Shown here piece by piece: positions 46,931 to 57,332 of a stretch of 64,000 bases of DNA (positions within the stretch are counted from its first letter, which is position 1; each line of letters begins with the position of its first letter). The stretch is from Porodaedalea pini. Lineage: Eukaryota; Basidiomycota; Agaricomycetes; Hymenochaetales; Hymenochaetaceae. Under the pieces are notes generated by a model. That model was not told the origin of the DNA. It saw only the letters and a program-made list of their open reading frames with translations, and did not search any database. The position numbers and the translations under genes are program-made. The stretch is from positions 248,001 to 312,000 of the forward strand of contig NBAY01000025.1 of NCBI GenBank assembly GCA_002794775.1. Reading direction: 5' to 3'.

Positions 46931-47786
46931 GATGGGAAATGGTGCTGGTGGTGAATGGGGAGATTGGATGGCTCTTAGCTTGTCGTCTAGGCATGCGAGG
47001 TCATTGTTGGTCAGCGGTGGTAGGTTTTCAAGGATGGCATCAGCAGTATCTTCTGGTGGTGTACACTAATGAGGGGTCACTGATCCAGACAGTCGATTGT
47101 ACAGGTGTGGAGCCAGCTCAGATCAGAAACAACACTGCCAGCTGACAGGTGGTGCAGACCTCTGCAGATCTGATTGAGCACTGTAACAAAACTCCAGATG
47201 TGGTGGTCGACTTTCACTTGCTGATCAAACCCAGATCTTCCTCTGTGAAGACTCCAACGGGTGCCAAGGGACCTTTCTGAAGATCACCCCCAAGGCCTGG
47301 TAGCTGCTTTCAAGTGGGTCGGACTCAATGTTACCCCCTCTCAAATGAGCGCTGGTTGATCGAATAGAAAGAAGACAGCGGGTTATAAAGCGAGTGTGTT
47401 TAATAATGAAAGTAAAGGTTTAATGATGTATCAGCCTGATCAATGCTTGTGAGATCGATCTGAGAACAGGTGTGGGTCAAAGCGATCATAGCTGGGGTCA
47501 CAGTCCAAGTCGTCGCACGCGTCAGATAAGAATGGTGGTTTATAGTTCAGGGTTGCGGACAGGTAGTGGGTTCTGAGGTACTTGGACAATGTGAGGGTTG
47601 AGCGTAATGATGATAGATAAGAGGAAAATGTCAAGTGTGAAGGTGATAGTAGGTGTGCAGGTGAGATGGTAAAACATAGCACAATAAAGAGATTGGTGTC
47701 AGTAAGAGACACAAATGTTCAGAGCCAGCTTGGTAATGGTGACTGAGAAGTGCACAAGGTGATAAGGAGTTTAAGTTTTGACCTTG
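46931..47786 (-). other. Leader of element F with self-priming site
   Basis: About 850 bp between 5' LTR and gag, longer than the family-1 leader, with no convincing coding content. The primer site (47784-47774 on the minus strand, AGGTCAAAACT) lies 2 nt from the LTR and complements the predicted transcript start of this LTR family (AGTTTTGACCT in the solo LTR at 10850; two CpG-type differences in F's own LTR at 47948-47958). Confidence 0.6.
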
Positions 47787-48240
47787 TGTCAGCAACAGAC
47801 TATGGATACACAAGAGGTAACCAGGTCATGCAGAATTGAGTCAGAGGAAGAGGGATTAGACAGAGAGAGAGAGCGGTAGGCCAGGGGGAGCTGACACAGC
47901 ACAGAGGTAAGAGGATAGCTTCTGGACATAGCCAGGTAGAATTGACCAGATCGAAACTAAGGGATAAGTACAGGAGGACTACCTACTTATATACCCTTCA
48001 GAGGCTATGCACCGACCAGGGAATTAGCTACTACATAAGGATAGATGAAGGAATGTCATAGAACTTTATAGAATAATAGCATCATAGGATCAGTCAGCGA
48101 GTGATGAGAGTGTGGGAAAAGGACATAATAGATATGAGTAAATCGAAATAAGCATGATTAGTAATGAATGGATAAGATATGATAAGATAAGATAACAGGG
48201 AATGATAATAAAAATGAAAATAATTAAATTGTCCATGACA
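47787..48240 (-). repeat. 5' LTR of element F
   Basis: 454 bp, TGTCAGCAAC at 47787 and TGTCCATGACA at 48240. On the minus strand it carries GGGTATATAAG about 35 bp before the AGTTTCGATCT predicted start. Confidence 0.93.
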
Positions 48241-48339
48241 GGATCGTACTTGCCATGATGTCCTTGGCATCATTGAACATCTTCCTAGGCTACAATTGGC
48301 TTTGACATCACAACCCAGAGATCAACTGGATGACAGGTT

Positions 48340-48900
48340 CATCAGAAAAATGGCAAAAACTCATAGTTAGCCATAGTGGTATATAGTCACATAGCAGTTT
48401 ATAGCATGTTATAGTCATGTATAGTTGCATAGTACATAGTGATAAAGTGCCATATAGTTCTTATAGTTTTATATAGTTCATAGCTCTCATAGTTACATAA
48501 AGTTATATAGCATATAATTTATAGTATTCATAGTCAGATATAGCTGTAATAGTATTATATAGTATATATCTACAATGATGCTGAGTAGAGAATCTTAATG
48601 GCACCATGAATGAAAACCAACCTGAGGTCACAACTGAATGATGACTAGCATTTAGAATCTGTATTCATCAATCAGAAAAATATTTGCATAAAATAATAAC
48701 TATGGTTGGGAGACTGTTTTTGGCTGCTCCTAAGTCTGCATTGCATCACTCTCATTCAAACATTCATTTGTATAAATTTAAATTGTCTCTACTCTTTTAC
48801 CCACCAATCTTGACACACTGATTGTTGAAGAAATACTTTGGGATGAAGGGTTCATTAAGCAGGTAAAAGTAAAAGGTGATGAGTAAGGATCTGAGAGTCA
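48340..48900 (+). repeat. Left terminal and subterminal region of copy 2
   Basis: TIR followed by about 250 bp with many TATAG, CATAG and ATATAGT motifs, then AT-rich sequence without a gene. Motif density parallels the right end (53660-54124). Confidence 0.75.
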
Positions 48901-48904
48901 GTGA

Positions 48905-49770
48905 GATGCGTCAAAATTCACAAGTCCAATTTCCCATGCTCTTGCTTGTGGATGGGCACCCATCCACAAGCAAGAGCATGGGAACTTGATCACATGTGTG
49001 TTGGTTTTGAAATGCGTGCCACTGCCAACTTCACACCACCCATCAACAACAGCACCCTGGTGCGTTCGAAGGAGAATACTTTACGATTGTTCTGCTTCAA
49101 CCAGAAGGGGAAGTATGTCCAGATCGCAAACCAATACCGTCAAGACACTCAGCTGGAAACTCTCAAGCAGTGTATCGCTGAAGGCACTTGGAAGATGGGT
49201 CTGAATGTAGAGTTTGAGACCACAGAAAAGATCATCAGGGTGAGTCATTGTATATGGCCAATTAATGTGTTCTGACTCTATATGTAGCGTGTAGCTCCGA
49301 ATGCAGAGTGGTGAAGCATGGCCTTTTTAACCAATGACTCCTACGATGATTTGAATGCAGGAATATCCATGCTCAATATCTGTGTTCAATATCCATACTC
49401 TCGACCCTCCCATCAACATCTACGTGCAACACCCCATAAAGATCCCTGTTCTGGGCAACAAGGACAAGATGGAGATTAAGCCGGTCATGCTGATGAAGAG
49501 GGGGCAGAAGATGTGCAAGCAGTGCCGGCAGGCAGAACTGCAGGACAAGCACAACTGCATCTGCATGGGTCTTTCTCCGTCTGATGCGTCTAAACCCCGC
49601 CTTGCAAATCTCGCAAAAGTGCTCACCAGTGATGCTGTGCGAGATCCCTCGTGCGTTGAGACATGCGTGTGGTGTGAGGTCATGATGCGCAAGCATAACC
49701 ACAGCAAGATGAAGATGGGGTGCAAGTTTACAGATGAGCAATGCCACAAGAAGACTGAAAGCTAGAAGAG
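48905..49770 (+). pseudogene. Unidentified captured coding fragment
   Basis: Two reading blocks separated by an apparent intron (about 49240-49287): one with LDHMCVGF, NNSTLVRSKENTLRLFCF, GKYVQIANQYRQDTQLETL and MGLNVEFETTEKIIR, the other with YPCSISVFNIHTLDPPINIYV, HPIKIPVLGN and a Cys/His-containing end (KMCKQCRQA, CVWCEVM, HNHSK). The regular conserved-looking sequence and splice sites suggest a real host gene, but I do not recognise the family. The first block (LDHMYVGF) recurs at 63240 in the third element. A perfect 24-bp palindrome lies in its first exon. Confidence 0.45.
48933..48982. repeat. Perfect 24-bp palindrome with 2-bp centre
   Basis: Arms CCCATGCTCTTGC... (48933-48956) and the exact inverse (48959-48982) around CA. 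The related sequence in the third element (63200-63240) has no palindrome, so one arm here is a recent templated inversion. Could form a cruciform or RNA hairpin. Confidence 0.9.
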
Positions 49771-49849
49771 GAAAGGAAGGGGCTTGTTGGCGCTGTCTTC
49801 AAGTATGCCAATTTCTGCTTCCCTCCTACTTGATACTTTCTATTTTCCA

Positions 49850-51750
49850 GGGTACATGTAGGAAACATGGCAGCTCAACATGCGATGAGTCGAATTGTAT
49901 CAGCGCTTCTGCCAATCAGTTCAACACAAATGCTGCTTCCTCCTCTGAACATGTTGCACTGTTTGACCAGTCTGTGAACCGCTGGGTCGTGGGCAGCACG
50001 TCCAGGTGTGGGGCCTCAATTGACACAGACTCACCTGAGATTGTGGACAAGAAAGTCCGTTTGCTACTCAACAAGCTCACTATAGAGAAGTTTGAGTCCA
50101 TCTCAAACCAGATCATTGCGTGGGCAAACAAGAGAAAGAGTGAGAAGGATGGGCATACATTCATTCAGGTCATTCGGCTTGTGTTCGAGAAGATGACGGA
50201 TGAGGCGGCCTGGAGTGAGATATATGCTCGCTTGTGCCATAAGGTGATGCAGCAGATCAGTCTGAATGTGCAGGATGATGGTATCTGCAATGCTGAGGGC
50301 AAGCCAATTACAGGTGGTCTGCTTTTCTGTAAGTACCTTCTGAATTGCTGTCAGGAAGACTTTGAGTGCGGCTGGACACAGAAGGAGTTGATGGCAGCAG
50401 CAGCTCTTGTAAGGTGACAGAGGATCAGGCTGTTAAATATGCCAACAAAAAGGAAGAAAACAAGGGGGCTGGTGAGAGTGCACTGTACTTGGACAAATAA
50501 TACACTGCTCAGAAGGCCAAGCGTCAAGGTCTTGGACTTGTCAAGTTCATCGGCAAGCTCTTCAAGCTTCAGATGCTCACAGAACGTATCATGTATCAAG
50601 AAGCTGCTCATCAACATCAACAATCCCAAGGAGGAAGAGATCAAAAGTTTATGTAAACTACTGACAACTGTTGGTCAGGCGCTCGATACCTCTAAGGCTC
50701 ACAGACACATGGATGTCTATTTCAGTCGGATGAAGGAGCTTGCAAAGAGCAGCAACGTGTCGTCTCATATGTAGTTCATGTTACAAGTGCGTACCTTGTG
50801 TTTCAAAGCCTTTCGTTGAGCTGACTTTCTTGGACAGGATGTGATTGAATTGCGGGAAAGGAAATGGACTACCCGCAACTTGGTTGCTGCTCCGTTGACA
50901 ATTGCTCAGATTCATGAGATGGTAAGCGCTCTTGCTTTGTTACTCAATTTCACTTGTGCTTACCAATATACAGGCCGCGAAAGAGGAGGCGCAACAGGAG
51001 CAACATAACTTGGCGCGGTCAGCCATGTCTCACGGTGGTTTATGCCGTGGCCATGATCGTGACAGAAATGTTCAAGTCGGTCCCAACGGATGGGCTGTCT
51101 CCTCTGGCCCTTCGAGGCCTGCAAACAAGGTGGGTGATCTGATGAACTCTGGCAAGATTTAGAAGGGCAGTGGCACCATGAACTTCAGACCGGCTAGCGT
51201 CTTCACAAAGAAGGGAGACAGCACGCATGACAGTGCAAGCCTTTCAAGGACAAGTTCAAACACAAACATGTTCCAGATGCTGCAGGCCACTGAGGCCACT
51301 AATGAGGCTCCTACTGCATCCTCATCTCATCCAAGTCACCCATCAAGCCATATAGCGAGCGTTGACTTGACCCACAATGCACCTGTGGAACCTGCCCAAC
51401 CTGCTCAGTATCCCAGACTCAACCTGCTTCCATGTTCAAAGCCCATGCAGGAGAAGTCGGAGAATAGTCCCGCTGAGACTCACGACAGCGAGGAGGGTGA
51501 GGAGGGTGAGATTCTCAAGAAGGACTATGGGAAAATTGTCGATGTTGAAGGAGCAAGCGGAAAAGAAGACTGACCAGGACTGCAAGGAATTCTTCGCTAT
51601 CCACGATCTCGACAATGCGGAAGAGTATTTCTCTGTACTTCCCTCGGAGCATCGACATCTTCTCGTCAAGAAGCTTATCATGTCTGCTATTGAGGCAAAG
51701 GAGGCTGATGCCAAACTCATTGCCGACCTGTTTGAGTGTGCACTGTATCA
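49850..51750 (+). pseudogene. Captured eIF4G gene (MIF4G to MA3 domains)
   Basis: Translation-initiation scaffold eIF4G. The MIF4G domain (49990-50770) reads SPEIVDKKVRLLLNKLTIE, LVFEKMTDEAAWSEIYARL, KPITGGLLFCKYLLN and, after a frame change near 50415, LGLVKFIGKLFKLQMLTERI and LCKLLTTVGQALDT. Introns of about 50-60 nt are kept near 50780 and 50925. A Ser-rich linker contains ASVFTKKGD and a region with RPLSRKP-like sequence. The MA3 start (51560-51745) reads FFAIHDLDNAEEYFSVLPSEHRHLLV. Frameshifts near 50415, 50590 and 51545 break the frame. The N-terminal third and the end of MA3 are missing; at about 51750 it joins prolyl-tRNA synthetase. Confidence 0.87.
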
Positions 51751-53660
51751 GTGCTGCTACCAACCTGTTCACTGCAAATGTCGCTTCCCCATCGAAACCG
51801 ATGCCAACATGTTCCCAAAGGTTGTCACGGTCCTTGGTGCATCACTGGCATCATTGACTTCCCCCTTCGCTGTACGTGTGCTCACCTCCCTTTCTACTGT
51901 CTTCCTCTCTGGAACCGGCATTGCTTCATACTTGCGCATTCTTGGAACCAGGGAGGTCAAGCTTCACAAAGTAGACTTCGTGACACTCAAGACCGATGCT
52001 GCGGTGCCTGCTCCGCCCACATCTGCAATTGCCATCCAGGAAATGGCAGTGAAAGAGGAAGGGAGAAATGATGGCGCCATGAAGGCTGTGTTTGGCGTGA
52101 AGAAAGTGGGAGACTTTCTAGTATGGTATATGTACATGTGCTGATTGTTCTGTAATCCCTCACTTAGTGCTGACAAGTATCATAGGCATTGATCAAGGCT
52201 GATACATTAGACTACTACAGCGTTAGTGGACACTACAGTCTTAATGACTGGCCACACTGCATCTGGCAAGCAGTACAAGGTATTTTGAAAGAACAAGCAT
52301 CTGCATCTCAGGTTCTTACTTACCAACAGAATGGTTCAACACAAGAATCAAGGAGATGGGTGAGTGTAGAGAATGGCTACTTCCCAATGTTCGTGTCTAA
52401 AAAGGTGCTCAAGCATGAAAAGGACCACATGAGGGCCTTTCTCCAGAAGTGGCATGGGTGACAGGGCGTAGGTGTCTAAATTTTTCGATTTCTAACTATT
52501 GACATGCATCTTTAAAGGGAGCTCCGAGCTTGAGGAGCCCTCCCTACTATGCCTAATGGAACAAGAACTACTGTGATCTATCCCTCAAGCTCAACCAGTG
52601 GAACCGTGTTGTGCACTGGGAGTTCAAGAACCCCAGCTGTTCCTCCGTACGCGCGAATTCCTATGGCAGGAAGGCCACAGTGCACATCTCACGAAGGAGG
52701 CTGATGCTGATGTATGGGAAGTTCTTGACTTATATCGTTGCATGTACGAGGAACTAATTGCTGTGGCCATCATCCCCAGCTTCAAGTCTGAGAAGAAGTT
52801 CCTGGTGGACTGTACACGACTCCCGTGGAAGGCTTCATTTCGATGACTGGTCATGGTATCCAAGCTGTGATGTTGCACTGCCTTGGTCAAAACTTCTCAC
52901 GGCCAGAGATGTTCAACATTGTGGTCGAAGACCCGGACAATCTATAGGATATGGGTCCGAACAGTGGCAAATTATTTGTATAACAGAACTCATGGGGCCC
53001 AAGCACGTGCATGATCGGGTCACAGTTATGATTCACGGTGACAACCAGGGTTTTGATGTCCCACCACATGTTGTGAGCATCCAAGCAATCATTGTCCCCT
53101 GCGGTATCACCACATGCACTAATAGGCAGGAGTTATGCGACCGCTGTGAGGAGTTTGCGAAGACGCTCAGGAGAGCTGGTATCTGTGTGAAGATGGATGT
53201 ATGGGATGGCTACACTCCTGGCCACAAGTTCAATGACTGGGAACAAAAGGTATGAAAATTCAATCATTCCTTATTTCTCGGTTTTCCTGTGGTCTTACAA
53301 ATGGCTTTTTGTCCAGGGTGTGCCACTTCACCTCGAACTCGGTCCGGTCGACATCCAGAAGAAGCAAACACTTTCTGTGTGACGTGATCCAGGTGTTCAA
53401 GCACTAATAGCATTGCAGAACTGGAGACTGCCATACCTGCACTTCTCGAGACTATCCAACAGGAGATGTTTGAGTGCGTGTAGGCACTGTACATGTCTTG
53501 CCTGCGTGTCGTGACCAAATGGGATGACATCGTGCTGACACTTGACAGTAAATGTGTTGCAGTCCTTCCGTGGTGTGAAGAGGAAGCGGGTGAAGTCGAC
53601 ATCAAGGAACAAGCAGACACAGATGCATATCTAATGTGCATCATCATGGAGAAAGTCTGA
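51751..53660 (+). pseudogene. Captured prolyl-tRNA synthetase gene, most of the coding region
   Basis: From an N-terminal accessory region (ASLTSPFAVRVLTSLSTVFLS, IASYLRILG) through an intron ending near 52186, LDYYSVSG, NGYFPMFVSKKVL, an intron (about 52460-52514), the ELEEP block, [57 protein letters not shown], an intron (about 53249-53317) and the anticodon-binding region to VLPWCEEEA. Several frame changes and point changes in conserved residues (near 52540, 52800, 52945, 53395) show decay. Collinear with the fragments in copy 1, but here without the FunK1/tricalbin interruption. Confidence 0.87.
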
Positions 53661-54124
53661 GAGGAAGTCAGGGAGATAAGCCGGCAGTTAGAAGAGCATG
53701 GCTACACCAGTAGGGTTGTAGATCCAATGTAATTTATATACTATAATATATGATTTTTGCAATCTGCCCGTTATCTGAATAAAAGTGAGGTCCTGAGATG
53801 CCCTAGCAAGTATGACACTGCCTAGTCACCTGGCTATAGACTCCTTTATATCAATATAGGCCACTATATGTCTCTAAGAAATTATGGCCTATTTGACTCT
53901 ATATGCTATTCAGTGCTATAATACTATACCACTATGGTCTATCCACACTATGTGATATCCCTCTATGGCCTATTCTGTGCTATGTAACACACAGCTATGG
54001 TACTATGGTACTATACAGTCCTATATAGAGGGGGGGTTACCATTAACTACTAAACAACTATAGACTACTATAAATGCTATATAGTAGCATATAACAGTAT
54101 ATAGTGTTTGCCATTTTCCTGATG
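53661..54124 (+). repeat. Right subterminal and terminal region of copy 2
   Basis: Non-coding, CTATGG/TACTATA-rich, ends with the TIR. Close match to 9241-9722. Confidence 0.8.
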
Positions 54125-54945
54125 TTTGATAGAGTTCACCCACTGCTTAGAAGAATGCATGATTAGTGAGAAGGTGATGGAAGAGATGAAGAGGGTGAGA
54201 GAGGTGTGAATGGACAAGGCATCCTGGCCCACATACCTCAATGACTTTGCTGACATCTTCAGCAAGAAGGATTTTGAGAAGCTGCCAGAACATTGAACCT
54301 GGGATCATGTTATCAACTTCAAGCCCAACTTCAAGCCTAGAAACTGCAAGATTTATCTGCTCACACTGATGGAGCAGCAGTCCCTGAAGGACTTCATTGA
54401 TGAAAACTTGAAGTCAGGATGAATTAGATGGTTGATAGCCTCCATGGCATCACCATTCTTTTTCATCAAGAAGGCCAACAAGTCGCTGTGCCTGATTCAG
54501 GATTACCAAAAACTAAATGAAGGAATGATCAAGAGCAAGTACCCATTGCCCTTGATTGATAAACTTGTTGACAAAGTCAAAAAGTTGAAGTATATCATGA
54601 AGCTCAACCTCCATTGGGGATACTACAATATCCAGAACTGTGAGAGCGATGAATGGAAGGCTGCTTTTCAAGCTAACTTGGGTCTCTTTGAGCTGACCAT
54701 CATGTTCTTTAGCCTCTGCAATATACCAGCAATGTTTCAAGCTTTTGTCAACCACATCTTCAAGGATTTGATCTATGTGAACCTAGTGATCATCTATCTT
54801 GACAACATCCTGATCTTCTCAGATATGCTCAAAGAACATATCAAGACATTGAGGCATGTGTTCCAGATCCTAAGAGAGAACAGTTTATATCTGAAGCTGG
54901 AGAAATGTGAGTTTGATGTCAAGGTCATTAAGTACCTCAGGCACA
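54125..54945 (+). pseudogene. Element E reverse transcriptase fragment
   Basis: Resumes after copy 2 with LIEFTHCLEE, MDKASWPTYLNDFADIF, the HVINFKPNFKP block, ASPFFFIKKANKS, KLNLHWGYYN and the palm with YLDNILIF, where the second catalytic Asp is Asn. It ends at KVIKYLRHI, where family-1 sequence stops. Three stops (near 54210, 54297, 54420), all TGA. Confidence 0.85.
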
Positions 54946-55787
54946 TTGAAAGAATTGTTCATAATGCAGATCCCAGATTGATGGATCAACATCCTAGATA
55001 TAGCAAGATCAACACCCTGCAACCAATCATGCAGAATCCACAGGAGTACCTGGAGAAGGCCAGATTGAAGGCCTGGATAAAGGATCTACCGAAGACACCA
55101 ATAGTAGAATGTCTCAAGCACAAATGAGCACAGCAACTACATGAGATGATAGAGTTCATGATACTCTACCATTATGGGCAAATGACAGACTATACGATAC
55201 AAGTGGCACATGCCAACACAGTCAATATGTTCATTGAGTACCAATGGAGTCCCACCCATCAGAACCTTGCGACAATGACAACAATGGAAAAGACTCCAGT
55301 AACACATGGAACAACCATCAAGTACAGGTTACAAATCCAGTACAACAAGGATGCACATCCAGAGTGTAGGAACACACTCACCACACTATGGATGGAGATA
55401 CCAAACAACACACATGAACAAAGTAGGACAGTGGTTGGAACACTAGTCAAGAACATGTGGCAACACATATTGCATTGTGAGCACATTGGCATGATATGAT
55501 ACACCACCTACCCCACATGTGGAGCACAGGTCATTACAATCTAATACACTCAAGGAGCATACAACTTCCTACCAAGCATGGCAATAATCATAGAGGCCTT
55601 AACAACAAGAACAGGACTAGTCTGGAAAGCTCTGATACCAGAACATCCAATGGTACTCCGACATTCAACATGTAAGTAACAACAAGCCTGACATATGCTG
55701 GCCACTTCATGGATGAACCCAATGCCAAGGAGGAATGACTCATCCTCTCTGAAGGCACCCAAAGAAGAACACAGCATCAGTCAGCCA
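54946..55787 (+). other. Unidentified AC-rich region with two open stretches
   Basis: After element E is cut at about 54945, a frame continues to 55127 (ADPRLMDQHPRYSK, EYLEKARLKAWIKDLP), and another open stretch occupies 55146-55499 (117 codons). CpG is almost absent. The amino-acid composition is protein-like, but I recognise no family. It could be a decayed gag or captured fragment. Confidence 0.3.
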
Positions 55788-56349
55788 TGTTATGAGGCAG
55801 CCAATGACAATGCAGATTGGTAACAAGCTCAAGTATGCCATAGCACAGATAATTGGACAAGGACAGCTGTGCATTAGTAAGCAAGCCCCACTGCTCACTA
55901 ATCCACAGCTAGGCAGTCAGTCAGCAAGCACATGGATCATGTGCACACAGACCAGTTACCCAGAATGTATAGATAGTAAACAAGGACAATCAAGGACAAT
56001 GTAGCTATATAAACCCCACTAAACATAGAGACACCCTAATTCTTTCTTCTCTTCATACCCTCATCTACTACACACCTTACTCTTGTACTTCACACTAAGC
56101 TTAAGATGAAATGAATACATGTCATCCTCTTGCTACTTGTGATAACTGCTCTAAACACCTGGAACCTGGGCATTCATGTCTGGCAGACATGACATACACA
56201 GTGTGAGGCCACTGACAACCCTAAGGAGTAGAGCAGAGAGAGAGGCAGCAATCATTTCACAATGAAGGATTATACATAGGCCTGCAGACCTGTGTTGATC
56301 TGGTTTACTATACACAGATAACCCCTGGTAGGAAACTGTGATCCTAACA
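55788..56349 (+). repeat. Possible solo LTR (TGTTA...TAACA)
   Basis: 562 bp with a 5-bp inverted terminus TGTTA/TAACA and a CTATATAAACCCC promoter-like box near 56010 followed by a T/C-rich leader. Flanks AGCCA and GGCAT are not a clear duplication, so this is tentative. Confidence 0.4.
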
Positions 56350-56679
56350 GGCATGCATATGCCAAAGATTTGCATATTCTGAGAGTAATTCTCAATGGAT
56401 TCCTTTTGGACTGGTACTGTATAGTTCATATTATCTAATCCTTTCTATTTGAACCCTTTCTGATGACTTCGTTGCCTCAGTCTCTCTGACAGCAACAAAG
56501 GTGAGTAGACAATTTTCCTGTATGTATTTCCAGTCTCTCTGACAGCAACAAAGATTGTTTTGTCCCATCTGTCTTGTGGGCTCAAGTGTTGGCACTACCT
56601 AGGTGCCTTCCACCTAGACTCTTTGATGTTGTCCTTCCATAGTGTCATATTTCTATTGCATGTGCAGTTGATTTCACTA
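56350..56679. other. Non-coding spacer with a 23-bp direct repeat
   Basis: No gene seen. CAGTCTCTCTGACAGCAACA plus AAG occurs twice, at 56478-56500 and 56531-56553, 53 bp apart. Confidence 0.6.
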
Positions 56680-57007
56680 TAGGTGGTTCTGAAAGTGTTT
56701 GCTCGCCTCCCCATTTTTGGAACTGATTGATGTGGCCTAAGCTGGAAGGTGATTAGCACAAGAGAGAAAACATTGGTCATTGAATATACATGATTCTCCC
56801 ATTATTTGACAGGAAATAATGTATCTTGAGTGTATGTATATAGTTGATATCTTTATAATTTTTTCTAGACTGATTTTGCTTGAAGGATGAGGAGACAGAT
56901 GTCAGAATGTGCAGAATGGGGGTTTAGATCATGCAATAACCTTCCTGCTTAGGCCATGTCAATCAATTCCAAAAATGAGGGGGCCAAACACTTTTCAGCA
57001 CCACCTG
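56680..57007. mobile_element. Tc1/mariner-type MITE
   Basis: 328 bp with ~75-bp imperfect terminal inverted repeats: left AGGTGGTTCTGAAAGTGTTT (from 56681), right end ...AAACACTTTTCAGCACCACCTG (to 57007). TA is present on both sides (56678-56679 and 57008-57009). No coding sequence. The TIR motif GGTGCTGAAAAGTGTTTGGC is typical of Tc1-like elements. Confidence 0.85.
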
Positions 57008-57332
57008 TAAGTATTTCATCTGCATTAATATGAAGTCATGATGCATTGCATCATCTCTTCCTACTATGTACATTTGCTTATGCTTGATAAGAAAGCAGGG
57101 ATAAGTGAAATTAAGTGTTAATGTTTTTTTTTTAAATCTGTATTTTGGCCAAGGGTCAAAACACAGATTCTGACAGTGCATAACACTGCCTAATTGCACA
57201 GCAAGTAAGAGGCTTCACTGGAACTCCAACACTTCCTCTTAAAGTGGAAGATTAGTATCTACCGCCCTGCCCATTCAGCCCACAGTAGGGTCCGTAGTCC
57301 AGAGGAGGACATGCTATAGAAACATAATTAGC
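57008..57332. other. Spacer downstream of RNA14
   Basis: AT-rich, no recognisable gene; includes a T-run at 57126. May contain the RNA14 3' untranslated region. Confidence 0.5.

Larger units (their letters stand above)
41258..48240 (-). mobile_element. Complete Ty3/gypsy chromovirus element F (second family)
   Basis: Minus-strand element, 6983 bp, bounded by LTRs 48240-47787 (5') and 41684-41258 (3') and by perfect GGATC target duplications (41253-41257 and 48241-48245) in protease of element E. It encodes gag with a CCHC knuckle, then protease, RT, RNase H, integrase and a chromodomain, all clearly different from family 1. The two solo LTRs at 3840-4286 and 10850-11300 belong to this family. 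Stops, mostly TGA, and an RT active-site change make it inactive. Confidence 0.95.
48340..54124 (+). mobile_element. Gene-carrying TIR element, copy 2 (complete)
   Basis: 5785 bp bounded by CATCAGAAAAATGGCAAA at 48340 and its inverse TTTGCCATTTTCCTGATG ending at 54124 (about 22-bp TIR, 2 mismatches). Element E reads through when it is removed with a TT target duplication (48338-48339 and 54125-54126). Content, all on the plus strand: an unidentified coding piece, most of an eIF4G gene, and most of a prolyl-tRNA synthetase gene, with introns. No transposase, so non-autonomous. Terminal regions contain dense TATAG/CTATGG motifs. Confidence 0.85.
38459..54945 (+). mobile_element. Ty3/gypsy chromovirus element E, interrupted and truncated
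   Basis: Plus-strand family-1 element, the outermost layer of the nest. Own parts: leader and gag 38459-38777 and 39712-40813, protease 40855-41257 and 48241-48339, RT 54125-54945. It is interrupted by a family-3 LTR-like copy, by element F and by gene-carrying element copy 2. Its 5' LTR lies beyond element B (off the window), and its 3' half after the RT palm is missing: at about 54945 the sequence changes to unrelated DNA. Confidence 0.87.

Noticed and set aside
47060..47786. Separate gene in the long leader of element F
   Set aside because: Open stretches on either strand are short and low in complexity, and the region is the expected position of an untranslated leader.
48340..54124. Helitron as the gene-capturing vehicle
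   Set aside because: The element has inverted termini (CATCAG...CTGATG) and an apparent TT duplication. I see no TC...CTRR ends with a 3' hairpin and no Rep/helicase sequence.
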